62,296 bases of DNA, from contig NZ_BAFX01000199.1 in NCBI RefSeq assembly GCF_000308815.1, forward strand, positions 1-62,296. The letters run 5' to 3'. Under the pieces are notes generated by a model. The model saw nothing but the letters and a program-made list of their open reading frames with translations, was not told the origin of the DNA and searched no databases. Numbering within the stretch: the first letter of the stretch is position 1; every line of letters begins with the position of its first letter. Shown here piece after piece: positions 17,273-26,142 of this stretch. The position numbers and the translations under genes are program-made. Origin of the DNA: Nocardia concava NBRC 100430 (GTDB lineage: Bacteria; Actinomycetota; Actinomycetes; Mycobacteriales; Mycobacteriaceae).

Positions 17273-18289
17273 TCAGATCTCGATGCCCGGATCGGATGAC
17301 AGGTCCGGGCCCTCTGGTACGCCGGGATCTTGCGGCGTGGGAGGGAGTCCTAGGTGCGGCGCGCCTGTCGGGTCCTGTGCGCTGCTGATCAGTCGGCGGA
17401 TCTCGGACGCATTCGATGCGCCGGAGGTGAGTTCGGTGGCGTCGGTCCGCGTTTCGGCGCGCTGGTGCCGGTGGACGTGGGTGGTGACGAGTTCTTCGAT
17501 CGCGGCCAGGTTGTGCCGTGCAGTCGAGTACCTGCATTGGTCTGCGGTTTCGAGGAGATGGGGGAACCGCATGAGGTGCCGGATTCCGCCCACGTGCATG
17601 CCCGCCATACCGACCTGAAGGTCCCACGGATTCGGTTCATTGGTGCGGGTCGCCTCGGCGAGAGCCCAGCGGACGATCACGGGAATGACAGGATCGCATG
17701 TGGTCGGTAAGCGACCACGATCGCGAGGGGGCGCTGTTGGCGCGGTCGAATCGTCGGCTTCTCGCTGTTGAAGGAGATTGCGGGCTATGAGGGTCGCTAC
17801 CGCGGCGAGATGCTCGTACTGGCTCTGGTGCAGTGCGTGGTCCACCAGGCTGGATGTGCCGCAGACCCGCAGGATCGTCGATTGCGTTGCCACGAATTGG
17901 ATTTCGACGTGCAATGCGGTTTCGGTCGGCGGGGTCGGGTGCGTTTGAAGGTGTTCGCGGGTGGCGTCGAAGCAGTCGGCGAGTGTTCGGCAGGCCAGCA
18001 CCTCGGGTGGGTGGCCGACGAGCACCGCGTAGCTGCAGTACACGTATCCCCACCGCGGGTCCTCGTCGAGCTCGGATTGATGGTCCAGGAGGAACTTCAT
18101 CAATCCCGCTTCGGCGGCGTCGATTTCCACGGCGAGATCGAGGTCGTCGGTGAGGTCCTCGGCATCGGAGGCCGTCATCTCCTCGCACTGGGGAAAGGCG
18201 CTGCGCGCGGTTTCCCGGGCGTAGAGCAGCTCCAGTGCCTCGTACATTTGCGTCGCCCGTTCGGCTGCGGGCATCTCAGGTGTGTTCAT
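17273..18289 (-). CDS. Tandem paralogue 5 of five (unknown family)
   Basis: This 338-residue protein starts MNTPEMPAAERATQMYEALE, seven bases after AAGGAGG. Shared blocks are LELLYA, FLLDHQSEL, PRWGYVY, CRTLADCFDATREHL, VEIQ, EHLAAVATLIA, VRWALAEA and NPWDLQVGMAGMHVG. It ends with IRRLISSAQ and a tail closing DPGIEI. It is the first copy transcribed, directly after the wall hydrolase. The duplicated leader and start region link it most closely to paralogue 2. Function unknown. Confidence 0.75.
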   Translation of the reverse strand: MNTPEMPAAERATQMYEALELLYARETARSAFPQCEEMTASDAEDLTDDLDLAVEIDAAEAGLMKFLLDHQSELDEDPRWGYVYCSYAVLVGHPPEVLACRTLADCFDATREHLQTHPTPPTETALHVEIQFVATQSTILRVCGTSSLVDHALHQSQYEHLAAVATLIARNLLQQREADDSTAPTAPPRDRGRLPTTCDPVIPVIVRWALAEATRTNEPNPWDLQVGMAGMHVGGIRHLMRFPHLLETADQCRYSTARHNLAAIEELVTTHVHRHQRAETRTDATELTSGASNASEIRRLISSAQDPTGAPHLGLPPTPQDPGVPEGPDLSSDPGIEI

Positions 18290-18368
18290 CCGCGACACCT
18301 CCTTCGTGCATGGGGATGTGAACGACCGGGATGCGGTCTCGTGGGATTGCTGGGCAGCTGGCCGTCAT
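18276..18368 (-). other. 30-codon bridging mini-ORF
   Basis: The ATG overlaps the stop of the wall hydrolase gene (ATGA) and the frame ends just inside the start of paralogue 5. It spans the gap completely, as do the mini-ORFs at 13932 and 16132. A coupling role is more likely than a functional peptide. Confidence 0.3.
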
Positions 18369-19411
18369 GGGCTGGTGCCTCCCTCTACCGCGCCGAAACG
18401 TCGGATGTCCCAGCGTTCGCCTGACCATCCGGACAGGGATCCGTAACCGACGGGTACGCCGAATGTCGGTGCTTGCAGGACCATCTCGTCGCCGTCGACG
18501 TTTCCGGCATAGATCGCGACGTGATGCGAGTCGTTCTGCCCCGGGCTGGTGAAATAGATGAGGTCGCCAGGGCGCAGGTTTGCGCGGTCCACGGGTGCGC
18601 CGCGGGGGTCGTCCTGCTGGGCCTGGGTGTAGTGCGGTAGCGCAATATGGCCACCGGAGGCTTGATAGACCGCGTACAGCACGAGCCCGGAGCAGTCGAA
18701 ACCGCCTGAAGTGGGACCGTTTTCGTCGCCTCCACCCCACACATACGGGTAGCCGATCCATCGGCGGGCCGCGGCGAGAACGGCTGCGCCGAAGCCGTCG
18801 GCATCGGCGGCGGCGACCGCGCAGGCGGAGACCGGAATTCCGATGCTGGCACCGATGGCGGCCAGTAGATCTGTGGCGCGGTCGATTTGGCGGGAGTAGG
18901 CGTCGGGGACGGCGGAGCGTTCGATGCCTTGCGCGATGGCTTCGGGGGTCATGGTCTGCCACCCCGGGAGGCCATCGAGTTGGTCGTAGAACCAGTGGGC
19001 TTGGTGGACTGGGTCCATCAGCCCCGCGATCCCGTCCGTGCCGTGCAGGGACGCGCGGATCTGCCACGGCCCGACCGAGTCGTGATCGTCGCCGACTGCG
19101 TCGTGGTCGTAGCGCAATGATTCGGGGACGTTGACGTTGGCCAGATTGCGGAAGTCGCTTTCGGCGCCGGCCGCGAGGAGCGCTGCGGTGATGCCGGTGT
19201 CGCTGATATGGCGCGCTCGACCCACAGCGATCGCGGTACGCGCGATCGAGGTCTGGTTGGCGGTGAAGCCGTTCGCAGTCGATGCTGCACCGGCGGATTG
19301 GTTCGTGCAGCCGCCGTCGGAAGGGATGACGATCAGGACCAGCAGCAACGGCACCGCCAGGACTGCGACCGCGAGCGTGATGCCCAGCCGCAGCCCACTC
19401 CCGCGGTTCAC
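18365..19411 (-). CDS. Membrane-anchored transglycosylase-like / NlpC-P60 wall hydrolase (VirB1-like)
   Basis: This 348-residue bifunctional peptidoglycan hydrolase probably opens the cell wall for the transfer channel. A hydrophobic N-terminal segment lies at about residues 10-29. The first domain looks like a lysozyme-type transglycosylase (LLAAGAESDFRN with candidate Glu84, then DSVGPWQIR). The second is NlpC/P60, with GGFDCSGL (catalytic Cys240) and SHHVAIY (catalytic His297). Its start overlaps the stop of the VirB4-like gene by ATGA. Such two-domain hydrolases are typical of Gram-positive type IV systems. Confidence 0.9.
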   Translation of the reverse strand: MNRGSGLRLGITLAVAVLAVPLLLVLIVIPSDGGCTNQSAGAASTANGFTANQTSIARTAIAVGRARHISDTGITAALLAAGAESDFRNLANVNVPESLRYDHDAVGDDHDSVGPWQIRASLHGTDGIAGLMDPVHQAHWFYDQLDGLPGWQTMTPEAIAQGIERSAVPDAYSRQIDRATDLLAAIGASIGIPVSACAVAAADADGFGAAVLAAARRWIGYPYVWGGGDENGPTSGGFDCSGLVLYAVYQASGGHIALPHYTQAQQDDPRGAPVDRANLRPGDLIYFTSPGQNDSHHVAIYAGNVDGDEMVLQAPTFGVPVGYGSLSGWSGERWDIRRFGAVEGGTSP

Positions 19412-21090
19412 GACAACACCTCATCTGCATTGCTGCGAGAGGCGTCGCGCTCTGCTTCTGTCCGCGGAGTAGCAAAGCCGTAGAAGCGAGAGTTGGTATC
19501 CCCGAACTGTTCTCGCTCGATGTCGGTCAGCGCCAGATAGAAGGGGATGCCGGGTCGCCGGTCTTCGCCGATTTTGAGCAGGAACTTGCCGGTGCCCGGC
19601 GGCAGCGGGCGGTTCTCCCCGTTGCCAAGAATGTCGCCGCTCAGCGCGGCGGGCGAGGACCAAGAGGTGACCATCTCACGTTCGGTCGCAGTGAACGGAA
19701 CTCGTGAGTCCAGCCGTGAGATCTCCTCGGCGGGGAGCGCTCCGAATATCTTCGCCCGGGCGCGCTCGAGAAAGCCGAGGGCCTTCGCGGCGCTGGTGCC
19801 GAGGTTGTCGAGGTCCTTGATGGTGTGCGAGATCATGATCAGTGCACATGCGATACCGCGTTGCAGGCGGGTGAGTTCGTCGACACGGTCGACCATGAAC
19901 TCGCCCATGCCCAGGACTTGCCAGAGTTCGTCCATAACGGCCTGGAAGTAGCGTTGGCGGATCAATCCGGCGTCGGCGAGCGCGTTGTGTGCTTCGATAG
20001 CGGCGAATCCGGTGGCCCAGCACGCGATCATGACCGCAGCCTTGAGTTTCTTGTCTCCGGCCGGGATGTGGGAGACGTCGACGCAGATAGCACTAGCATC
20101 GAGATCGATGCGGGTAGTGGTGTGCCCGTTGAAGATTCGCCCGAATGGTCCTTGGGTCAGCGCGCGGAGTGAGCGGCGGATGCCGATGATGGCTTCCCGA
20201 TAGGCCGCCTCGGTGTCGGCGGCGGCATCAAGACGGAGGTCCTCTCCGCCGGCCACGATGACGTTCATCAGATCGTCGATCACGGGTGGATGATCGGGTG
20301 TGAACCCGTGTCCGCCGGATTTGGTGGGGCAATGCAGGATTCGCAGCGCGGTCGCGATGACGGTCTGCTCGTAGTCGGCGACCCGAGCGCCGCGCACCAA
20401 CTCGATCAGAGCTGAGAGCAGCGATGCCTGGCGGGCATGCCACTCGTAGCGCATCACCGCGGCCCGTTCACCCTGTCCGGCCTTTTCCAGCGCAACGACG
20501 GCAGCGGCCAGTGCACCGCCGTCGAGAGGATTGAGTCGGCCGTATCCATGACCGAGGTCAATGACCTGCCCGCCGACGGACTCCACTAGCTGCCGGTAGT
20601 CGGGTTTGACGTCGGCGAGGATGAGTGGAGTGATGCCTTGCGCGACGCCACCGATAACGATCCGGCGCACCAGCGAGGACTTGCCGAACCCGTTGAGGCC
20701 AAGGACGAACAGGCTGGGCGCGGACAGTAGTCCGGCGCGGGCGAACCAATTGAGCGGGTCGAAGCAGACGGGTGCGCCGGTGCGCAGGTGTGGGCCGAGG
20801 GGAGTGCCGATTACTGGCGCCCCGGCGCCTACGGCCCACGGCCACAGTCCAACGATTTGCGCCGTCGTGCCACGGACCTCCAGTGGTCGACCGACGCCCG
20901 CGCACCGACCCCCTTCCGCACCGCAGTAGCCGGTAGAGGTCGAGCGCGCGGTGTGCCGCTCGCGATCCTCCCCATGATCAGCCTCGCTGTGTGATTCGGA
21001 GTCACGATGGTGGCGCCCGACCAGGCGGTGGCGACGGCGAGCAGAGTCCGGTATTGCCAAGGAACTTGTGCGACTGCGTAATCGGCGCAT
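19408..21090 (-). CDS. VirB4-like type IV secretion ATPase
   Basis: This 560-residue ATPase should energise channel assembly and substrate transfer. The P-loop is GLNGFGKSS at 131-139 and the Walker B-type motif is VMDELW at 385-390. A segment typical of the actinobacterial family precedes the P-loop (GLWPWAVGAGAPVIG). The ATG at 21090 follows GGAGGG and lies three bases after the upstream stop. The first 45 residues are Arg-rich and might not all be natural. It follows the SCO6880-family gene, which is thought to supply the N-terminal VirB4-like half, so the two may act as one complex. Confidence 0.9.
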   Translation of the reverse strand: MRRLRSRTSSLAIPDSARRRHRLVGRHHRDSESHSEADHGEDRERHTARSTSTGYCGAEGGRCAGVGRPLEVRGTTAQIVGLWPWAVGAGAPVIGTPLGPHLRTGAPVCFDPLNWFARAGLLSAPSLFVLGLNGFGKSSLVRRIVIGGVAQGITPLILADVKPDYRQLVESVGGQVIDLGHGYGRLNPLDGGALAAAVVALEKAGQGERAAVMRYEWHARQASLLSALIELVRGARVADYEQTVIATALRILHCPTKSGGHGFTPDHPPVIDDLMNVIVAGGEDLRLDAAADTEAAYREAIIGIRRSLRALTQGPFGRIFNGHTTTRIDLDASAICVDVSHIPAGDKKLKAAVMIACWATGFAAIEAHNALADAGLIRQRYFQAVMDELWQVLGMGEFMVDRVDELTRLQRGIACALIMISHTIKDLDNLGTSAAKALGFLERARAKIFGALPAEEISRLDSRVPFTATEREMVTSWSSPAALSGDILGNGENRPLPPGTGKFLLKIGEDRRPGIPFYLALTDIEREQFGDTNSRFYGFATPRTEAERDASRSNADEVLS

Positions 21091-21093
21091 CGC

Positions 21094-22590
21094 TCAGCCC
21101 TCCAAGAACTTGGGGACGCTGGCATGCTCGGGCAGGATCACCCCGAGGCCGAGAGACGCGGCGAATGCCGCGGCCTGATACCGGTAGCACCGTTCGATGT
21201 GGAGCCGGCACTGGGTCGACAGGTCCTTGGTCAGCGCTTCGATGCGCGGCAAATCAGTTCCAGCGGGATTGGTGACCGTGACCAGAATTCCGTAACTGCT
21301 CACGCCATGTCCGCGAGCCTGCTCGGCGCGGGCCTGTTCGGTGGCTTGGACGCGCAGCACGGAGGCCGCGGATGTGATTCCGCCACGCTGGTTTTGGGAG
21401 CCGACGAGGGCGTCCTTGTAGTCGTTGTCGACGATGGTGGTGGCCTCGGCGGCAGAATGCGGTCGGTAGACGACGGCGACGCGTTTCCGGGGTAGATCCG
21501 GGTTGGGCTCGAGTAGTCGGGTAAGGACCCGTTCGGTCACCACGCCTTGGGGCTGGGCATCCATCTCCCAGCTCACCGATAGCGCACCCATGTGGCGGTA
21601 GTGGTCACGCCGTTCGTCGTGCTCGCTGGGTCCGGTTTGCTCCCAGGTGAGCCCGTGTCCATCAGGTTCAGTCGCCGCGGCTTCCAAGTCGGCCTGGGAC
21701 GACGGGTCGAAGCTGCGGCGGACGAAAGCGATGATCTCCTCGGCGGTCATCGGTCGTGACCGCACCCCGGCTTCGTCGAGAGCCGCGGTGATGCCCGGCA
21801 GACGACGCGCGATCTCGAGGGCCTGCTCGGCCGGGTCCTTGCGGCGTTCGGGCGTAGTAGCCCGCAGCGTGATCGCCAGCCGGGCTTCCAACCGGACATG
21901 CTGAGCGGGAAGGCTAGTTCCCAACGCCCACAACACCTCTCGCGCCGACTCGGGCGCGTCGGGATCGGTGAGCGTTTGGACCTCCTTAAGTAGCCGATTG
22001 CCGGTCTCGGGCACGGTGTCGAGCACGGGAACGATTGCGGCGATATCGGGTTGTCCTCCGACGTCGGCCAGGAACCCGCCCCACGCTGCGACCCACCGGT
22101 CCACGATCGGCTGGTCGACCGCCTCGGCGCCTTGTGGCCAACAGGCCAGCACGATCGTGTATTCGTGCAGTTTCGGGGCATGGATCATGCCGAAGGGCCA
22201 GCCCGCGATATCCCGCCCCGAGTAGAGACTGGTGCTGACGAGCAGACCGGGGAGCTTTCGTGAGCGGCCGGGCAGGGTCGAGAACGCGCCACCGTGATAG
22301 AGGGTTTCGCGGCGGCGGCGAGCATGCACCCAGCGGGCGAGCAGGATGGCGCGTTCATATCCGGAACGGCCTCGGATTCGGATCACCAGCGGTCCAGCGA
22401 TGGCGGCACCGGTCGCGAGAACGATTCCTGACGCTGGGAATCCGGCGATCAAGTGGGTGATCATCGCGGTGATCACCACCGTGCCCGCACTCACCATCCC
22501 GGGCCAGGACAACCCAAGCAGACCCTCCGCGCGGGGGACGGTACCTGCGCTATAGGTGCGTTCGATGTCAGTCTCGACGTGTGTCGCCAT
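21094..22590 (-). CDS. SCO6880 family type IV secretion protein
   Basis: This 498-residue membrane protein starts MATHVETDIERTYSAGTVPR; the ATG at 22590 is six bases after AAGGAGG and is preferred to the TTG two codons earlier. Two hydrophobic segments lie near residues 28-70, PrgI-like, followed by a large soluble domain. Conserved features include SGYERAILLARWVHARRRRETLY and the C-terminal RCYRYQAAAFAASLGLGVILPEH. SCO6880 proteins are regularly paired with VirB4-like ATPases in actinobacterial conjugation loci, as here. Confidence 0.9.
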   Translation of the reverse strand: MATHVETDIERTYSAGTVPRAEGLLGLSWPGMVSAGTVVITAMITHLIAGFPASGIVLATGAAIAGPLVIRIRGRSGYERAILLARWVHARRRRETLYHGGAFSTLPGRSRKLPGLLVSTSLYSGRDIAGWPFGMIHAPKLHEYTIVLACWPQGAEAVDQPIVDRWVAAWGGFLADVGGQPDIAAIVPVLDTVPETGNRLLKEVQTLTDPDAPESAREVLWALGTSLPAQHVRLEARLAITLRATTPERRKDPAEQALEIARRLPGITAALDEAGVRSRPMTAEEIIAFVRRSFDPSSQADLEAAATEPDGHGLTWEQTGPSEHDERRDHYRHMGALSVSWEMDAQPQGVVTERVLTRLLEPNPDLPRKRVAVVYRPHSAAEATTIVDNDYKDALVGSQNQRGGITSAASVLRVQATEQARAEQARGHGVSSYGILVTVTNPAGTDLPRIEALTKDLSTQCRLHIERCYRYQAAAFAASLGLGVILPEHASVPKFLEG

Positions 22591-22647
22591 GGTCAACCCT
22601 CCTTCGTTATGTACAGGTCTCGGCCAGCGAATCCGGCTGGGGGACAG

Positions 22648-24141
22648 TTAGATCGGGATGTCGTCATCCCCTCGGCGACGTGGCGATGGAGGGGGAGGCG
22701 CCGCTGTACGCTTCGGCGGCGGCGCGGCAGTAGATACAGTCGGCGCAGTACTGGTCGCAGTGCGTGTGCGGGCGGGCGCCGCTCCAGCGGGTGTGCCCGA
22801 CACGTTGGCGGGAGCGGTGGTTGCGGTCGGCGAGGTACTGCCTTGGGTGCCCGCGGCGGTGGTGCGTCCGACTGTCGCTGTGGTCGAGGTTCGGGTGGCG
22901 TGACCGGTCGGTGCCGTCCCGCCGCCAGAATCGGCGTTCGACGCGCCCGCACCCACTGCGGCCGCGCCGGCTCCGCGTAACAGCAGCGCCTTGCCGCCGG
23001 TGGCCGCCGCGGCTCCGGCGGTCAGCATCACTCCGACCGCGGCAGCACCCGACCCGCCGGACCCGACAGCGGAAACGACAGGTGACACCAGCCGCATCAG
23101 GGCGGGTAGGACGAACACCGCGCAGATCAGCAACATCACGCCTACCAGCCGACGCTGTCCGGTGTCGGCGTCCAACGGTGTGGCCGGGTTCATCGCCGGG
23201 GTGGTATCGACAGCAGAAAAGGCGATCAGATATACAAGGGCCGCAACAGGTTTCCACAGCAGGAACGCCAAGATCCAGGACCAGAGGCGGTCGTGAGCAT
23301 GCTTGCCCGACCCGAGCCCGGACCCCGCCGCCGCCAAGGGCAGCATCGCCATGGCGACGACCAGGAATGCCTGGCGCAGGATCGCCATGACCGCCATCGC
23401 CAGGGCCCCAAGCATCCCGACACACGCGATGATCAACACCAGTCCTGGCGAGAACCCTTGATAGGCGCTGGTCTCGACCATGAATTTTGCTGTGCCAGTG
23501 GCGTTTCCGTCGGTGGCGTCATTGATGATCCATGCTGCAAAGGCATCTGAGGCGCGGGACGCGCCCAGGACGACCGCTCCGGCGATCCAGACGGCGACGA
23601 TCGAACGCGTCAGTACGCGCATGAGTTCGCCGGCCTGCTCAGCGTGGGCATTGTGGCGCGCGATCGCCATCCGCACCGCGCCGACCATAACGGATGCCGC
23701 GAGGAAGTAGACCTGAATATCGCTGGTGTACTTACTGATTCGCGTCCACAGGTCCTGCTCCGCGAGAAGCTTGTCGTTGGGGATCTTGGTCCACCAAACG
23801 AGCGCCATGATCAGCGCTTGCCCCAGGCCGTGCAGAAGGGAATCGACGATCGATCCGAAGGTCGTGTCCCACGCCTTGTCCTTCACCGCTTCGACGGCAT
23901 CGAGCGGATGTGTGGCGACATTGCCGGCCTTGCACAGCCCCGACACCGTGTCCCCGAGCGAACCGAGTCCAGGGACGGTGCTGATGGTGTCGTGCAGCTG
24001 GTTACAGGTTTGATCGAATCCGAACGACCCGGGATCGGCGGCACTGTGGCTCATCCCGACGCCTAGCACCGCGACGACGGCGATAAGGATGGAGGCCATC
24101 CGGCGACGTAGTCGGCGGTTCGTGCGTTCCCGGGTCACCAT
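22648..24141 (-). CDS. VirB6/TrbL-like polytopic channel protein
   Basis: This 497-residue protein begins with a likely signal or first membrane segment (ILIAVVAVLGVGMSHSAADP). An extracytoplasmic stretch with two Cys (CNQLHD, LCKAG) and about six further transmembrane segments up to residue 385 follow. The last 110 residues are low-complexity Ala/Thr/Pro and end RRGDDDIPI. This topology fits the VirB6/TrbL inner-membrane channel subunit. The ATG at 24141 overlaps the upstream stop (ATGGTGA). Confidence 0.8.
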   Translation of the reverse strand: MVTRERTNRRLRRRMASILIAVVAVLGVGMSHSAADPGSFGFDQTCNQLHDTISTVPGLGSLGDTVSGLCKAGNVATHPLDAVEAVKDKAWDTTFGSIVDSLLHGLGQALIMALVWWTKIPNDKLLAEQDLWTRISKYTSDIQVYFLAASVMVGAVRMAIARHNAHAEQAGELMRVLTRSIVAVWIAGAVVLGASRASDAFAAWIINDATDGNATGTAKFMVETSAYQGFSPGLVLIIACVGMLGALAMAVMAILRQAFLVVAMAMLPLAAAGSGLGSGKHAHDRLWSWILAFLLWKPVAALVYLIAFSAVDTTPAMNPATPLDADTGQRRLVGVMLLICAVFVLPALMRLVSPVVSAVGSGGSGAAAVGVMLTAGAAAATGGKALLLRGAGAAAVGAGASNADSGGGTAPTGHATRTSTTATVGRTTAAGTQGSTSPTATTAPANVSGTPAGAAPARTRTATSTAPTVSTAAPPPKRTAAPPPPSPRRRGDDDIPI

Positions 24142-24956
24142 GGCGTCCACCCGAGGATCGAGGCGATCTCCTGGCTTCCGGTGAGGCCGGTGCCGGGTAC
24201 CAGGTTCCAGTCACCGCGGGTCCAGACGACGGTGTATCGAACTGATGTCCATGTAGGAGCCTGGTCGGCTGTGCCGGGCGCGCGGCGGCTCGCGGTCTTC
24301 ACCACGACGAGATCCGGAGACCAGGACATGATCTGGAAGGCGTCCGGGGCCACGATCCACCGCGTCACGTTCTCCGGCTGTCGTATCGGCAGCGTGCTGT
24401 TCGCGACCTTGCTGTGGTAGTCGGCCAAGTCGGCCGGGGTGTAGTTGACCCGAGCGACGACGGCGGGATCTGCTGGCCGCGCGGCGAGTTGGTGGGTGAT
24501 GTATACCGCCGCCAGTGCTGCGCCGCGTGGCGTGCGCGCGTACCCGGCGGCCATCCCGCCGCGGATCTGGGTGGGCCCGTCGGAGGTCGAGAACGGCACT
24601 GATACTCCGTAGACGCGCTGCCAGCCGCCCCGCTCGGTCGTGCCCGCCGGAGCGGCGGTCAGCCATGCAGGGTCGGATTCGGCCACCGGTGCGACGGTTT
24701 GCGGCAGCGGTTGGCCTGCGGCAGCGAGGGGAAGGTCCACTCGCCGTCCGAGGATGTCGGTCGTCGGGGGTCCGAATCCGCCCTCGGTGTCACCCCAGCC
24801 AATCGTCGGCGGCGTAGGCGTGCCGGAGTCTTGGCTGTCCGAATTATCGGAGCGGACGATGAACGCAACTGCTGCGACGATGACGATCAAGGCCACGAAC
24901 ATCGCTGCCGCGAGCCGACCTTTGGACCAAAACCGTGTGCTTTCGGAGGTGTTCAT
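24135..24956 (-). CDS. Single-pass membrane protein, possible VirB8-like subunit
   Basis: This 273-residue protein has one N-terminal membrane helix at about residues 15-35 (RLAAAMFVALIVIVAAVAFIV) and a long extracytoplasmic domain rich in Trp. Motifs include GGWQRVYGVSVPFSTSDGP, GYARTPRGAALAAVYITHQL and WTSVRYTVVWTRGDWNL. The topology, and its position between the VirB6-like protein and a related lipoprotein, suggest a structural channel subunit such as VirB8, but no direct homology was shown. It overlaps the lipoprotein gene by ATGA. Confidence 0.7.
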   Translation of the reverse strand: MNTSESTRFWSKGRLAAAMFVALIVIVAAVAFIVRSDNSDSQDSGTPTPPTIGWGDTEGGFGPPTTDILGRRVDLPLAAAGQPLPQTVAPVAESDPAWLTAAPAGTTERGGWQRVYGVSVPFSTSDGPTQIRGGMAAGYARTPRGAALAAVYITHQLAARPADPAVVARVNYTPADLADYHSKVANSTLPIRQPENVTRWIVAPDAFQIMSWSPDLVVVKTASRRAPGTADQAPTWTSVRYTVVWTRGDWNLVPGTGLTGSQEIASILGWTPW

Positions 24957-25570
24957 CGCGACTTCTCCAATCTCACTGCGCTGTCAGGGATTCGGGAGAT
25001 CGTCTGAACAAGGCGTTGGGTCGAATGGGGATCGGGAAGCTGAAGACGCCAGTCCTCGCCCATCCACACCACGACCGTGCGGGTTGCGGCGAGTGAAGCA
25101 TCCGGATACGCCGTGAACACGGTCACCTCTGCACGCTTTCCGGGCGTGTACTGGTCGACGTCGTAGCCGAGAATCCTTGGTGCGGACGAAGGTTCGGCGG
25201 GTCTGGTGATGGAGAACAGCACCCGTGCAGTGGCCCAGTCGTCTTTGCCGGGACCGGGCGCCAATTCGGCCGCTGCGATCTGTGCCCACGCTCCATCCGC
25301 CGCGAGCGACATCCGAATGGTGTGCACGATCGCAGCCACGGCCGCTCCGACAGGTGATGGGTCGAAACCAGCTGCGACGGAGGGCGTATAGGTGCGGGGT
25401 CCCTGGTCGGTGAGCGGGATCGCCACGCCCTGGTAGTCGGTCCACCGGATGCCAGTCGGTTGCGCCGGTGCATCGGCGGCACCGCCGTCATGGTGATCGG
25501 CACCCGCGCAGGCGACGGCCAACATGAGTGCAGCCGACAGCAGTGCGGCCAGCGCCAACAGAGGCTTCAT
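24953..25570 (-). CDS. Lipoprotein of the transfer operon
   Basis: This 205-residue protein begins MKPLLALAALLSAALMLAVA and then Cys, a lipobox (AVAC), so it should be a membrane-anchored lipoprotein. The mature part resembles its downstream neighbour: IRWTDYQGVAIPLTDQGPRTYTP, AAGFDPSPVGAAVAAIVHTIRMS, and TVVVWMGEDWRLQLP near the end. The two are probably diverged copies of one extracytoplasmic domain, one lipid-anchored and one helix-anchored. The longer frame upstream of 25570 is a shadow of the pilin-like genes. Confidence 0.75.
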   Translation of the reverse strand: MKPLLALAALLSAALMLAVACAGADHHDGGAADAPAQPTGIRWTDYQGVAIPLTDQGPRTYTPSVAAGFDPSPVGAAVAAIVHTIRMSLAADGAWAQIAAAELAPGPGKDDWATARVLFSITRPAEPSSAPRILGYDVDQYTPGKRAEVTVFTAYPDASLAATRTVVVWMGEDWRLQLPDPHSTQRLVQTISRIPDSAVRLEKSR

Positions 25571-25572
25571 GC

Positions 25573-25836
25573 TCAGCCCCCCAACGCAGCGGCCGCTATC
25601 GGCACCGCGACCGCCGCGACGGCAGTCGAGACCAGTGTCACCGCGATGACGGTTCCGGCGTGACGGCCGTGGATCTCCGACTGCCGCCGCTCCATCCACA
25701 ATTGCGCTCCGGCCGCGATGAGCCGGGCCAGCAGTACCAGCTCGCACCCCCAGAGCAGCCACGAAAGAAGCTGCCGGAGAGTCCGGTTCACCTCCGGGTT
25801 CAGCTCGGAGGCCGCCCATATCAACGTGCTCGTCAT
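25573..25836 (-). CDS. Small two-helix membrane protein (pilin-like)
   Basis: This 87-residue protein has two hydrophobic segments, LLSWLLWGCELVLLARLIAAG and AGTVIAVTLVSTAVAAVAVPI. It follows a second small membrane protein of similar size and layout (both contain a WLLWG stretch). The pair is consistent with VirB2/TrbC-type subunits. No cleavage site is obvious. The function is inferred from size, topology and position. Confidence 0.65.
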   Translation of the reverse strand: MTSTLIWAASELNPEVNRTLRQLLSWLLWGCELVLLARLIAAGAQLWMERRQSEIHGRHAGTVIAVTLVSTAVAAVAVPIAAAALGG

Positions 25837-25854
25837 GGTGATCGCCTCGTCCGG

Positions 25855-26142
25855 CTAGGTGGTGAGCACGACGGTGTTAAGGATGGTCGAGGCCGAGGTA
25901 GCCACGACGCCGCCGATCAACGCGGCGACGACCATCTTGGGCGATTCCAGGACGCCACCGGTCCAGCGCTCCCACGCGAATTTCCCTCCCGCATAGGTGA
26001 TCCCGGCGACGCCGGAGAGCATCACGCCCCACAGCAGCCACCGCACCAACCGGATGATGGCGTTCGATCCAGGTGGGGCCTCAGAGGTGATCGGCTCGAT
26101 GGCGGAGATGCTCATCGCGAGGAACTCATGAATCGTGTTCAT
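25855..26142 (-). CDS. Small two-helix membrane protein (pilin-like)
   Basis: This 95-residue protein starts MNTIHEFLAMSISAIEPITS, then VRWLLWGVMLSGVAGITYAG and MVVAALIGGVVATSASTILN as membrane segments. The Gly/Ala-rich helices joined by a short loop resemble VirB2/TrbC pilins. Its ATG overlaps the stop of the P-loop protein (ATGA). Confidence 0.65.
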   Translation of the reverse strand: MNTIHEFLAMSISAIEPITSEAPPGSNAIIRLVRWLLWGVMLSGVAGITYAGGKFAWERWTGGVLESPKMVVAALIGGVVATSASTILNTVVLTT

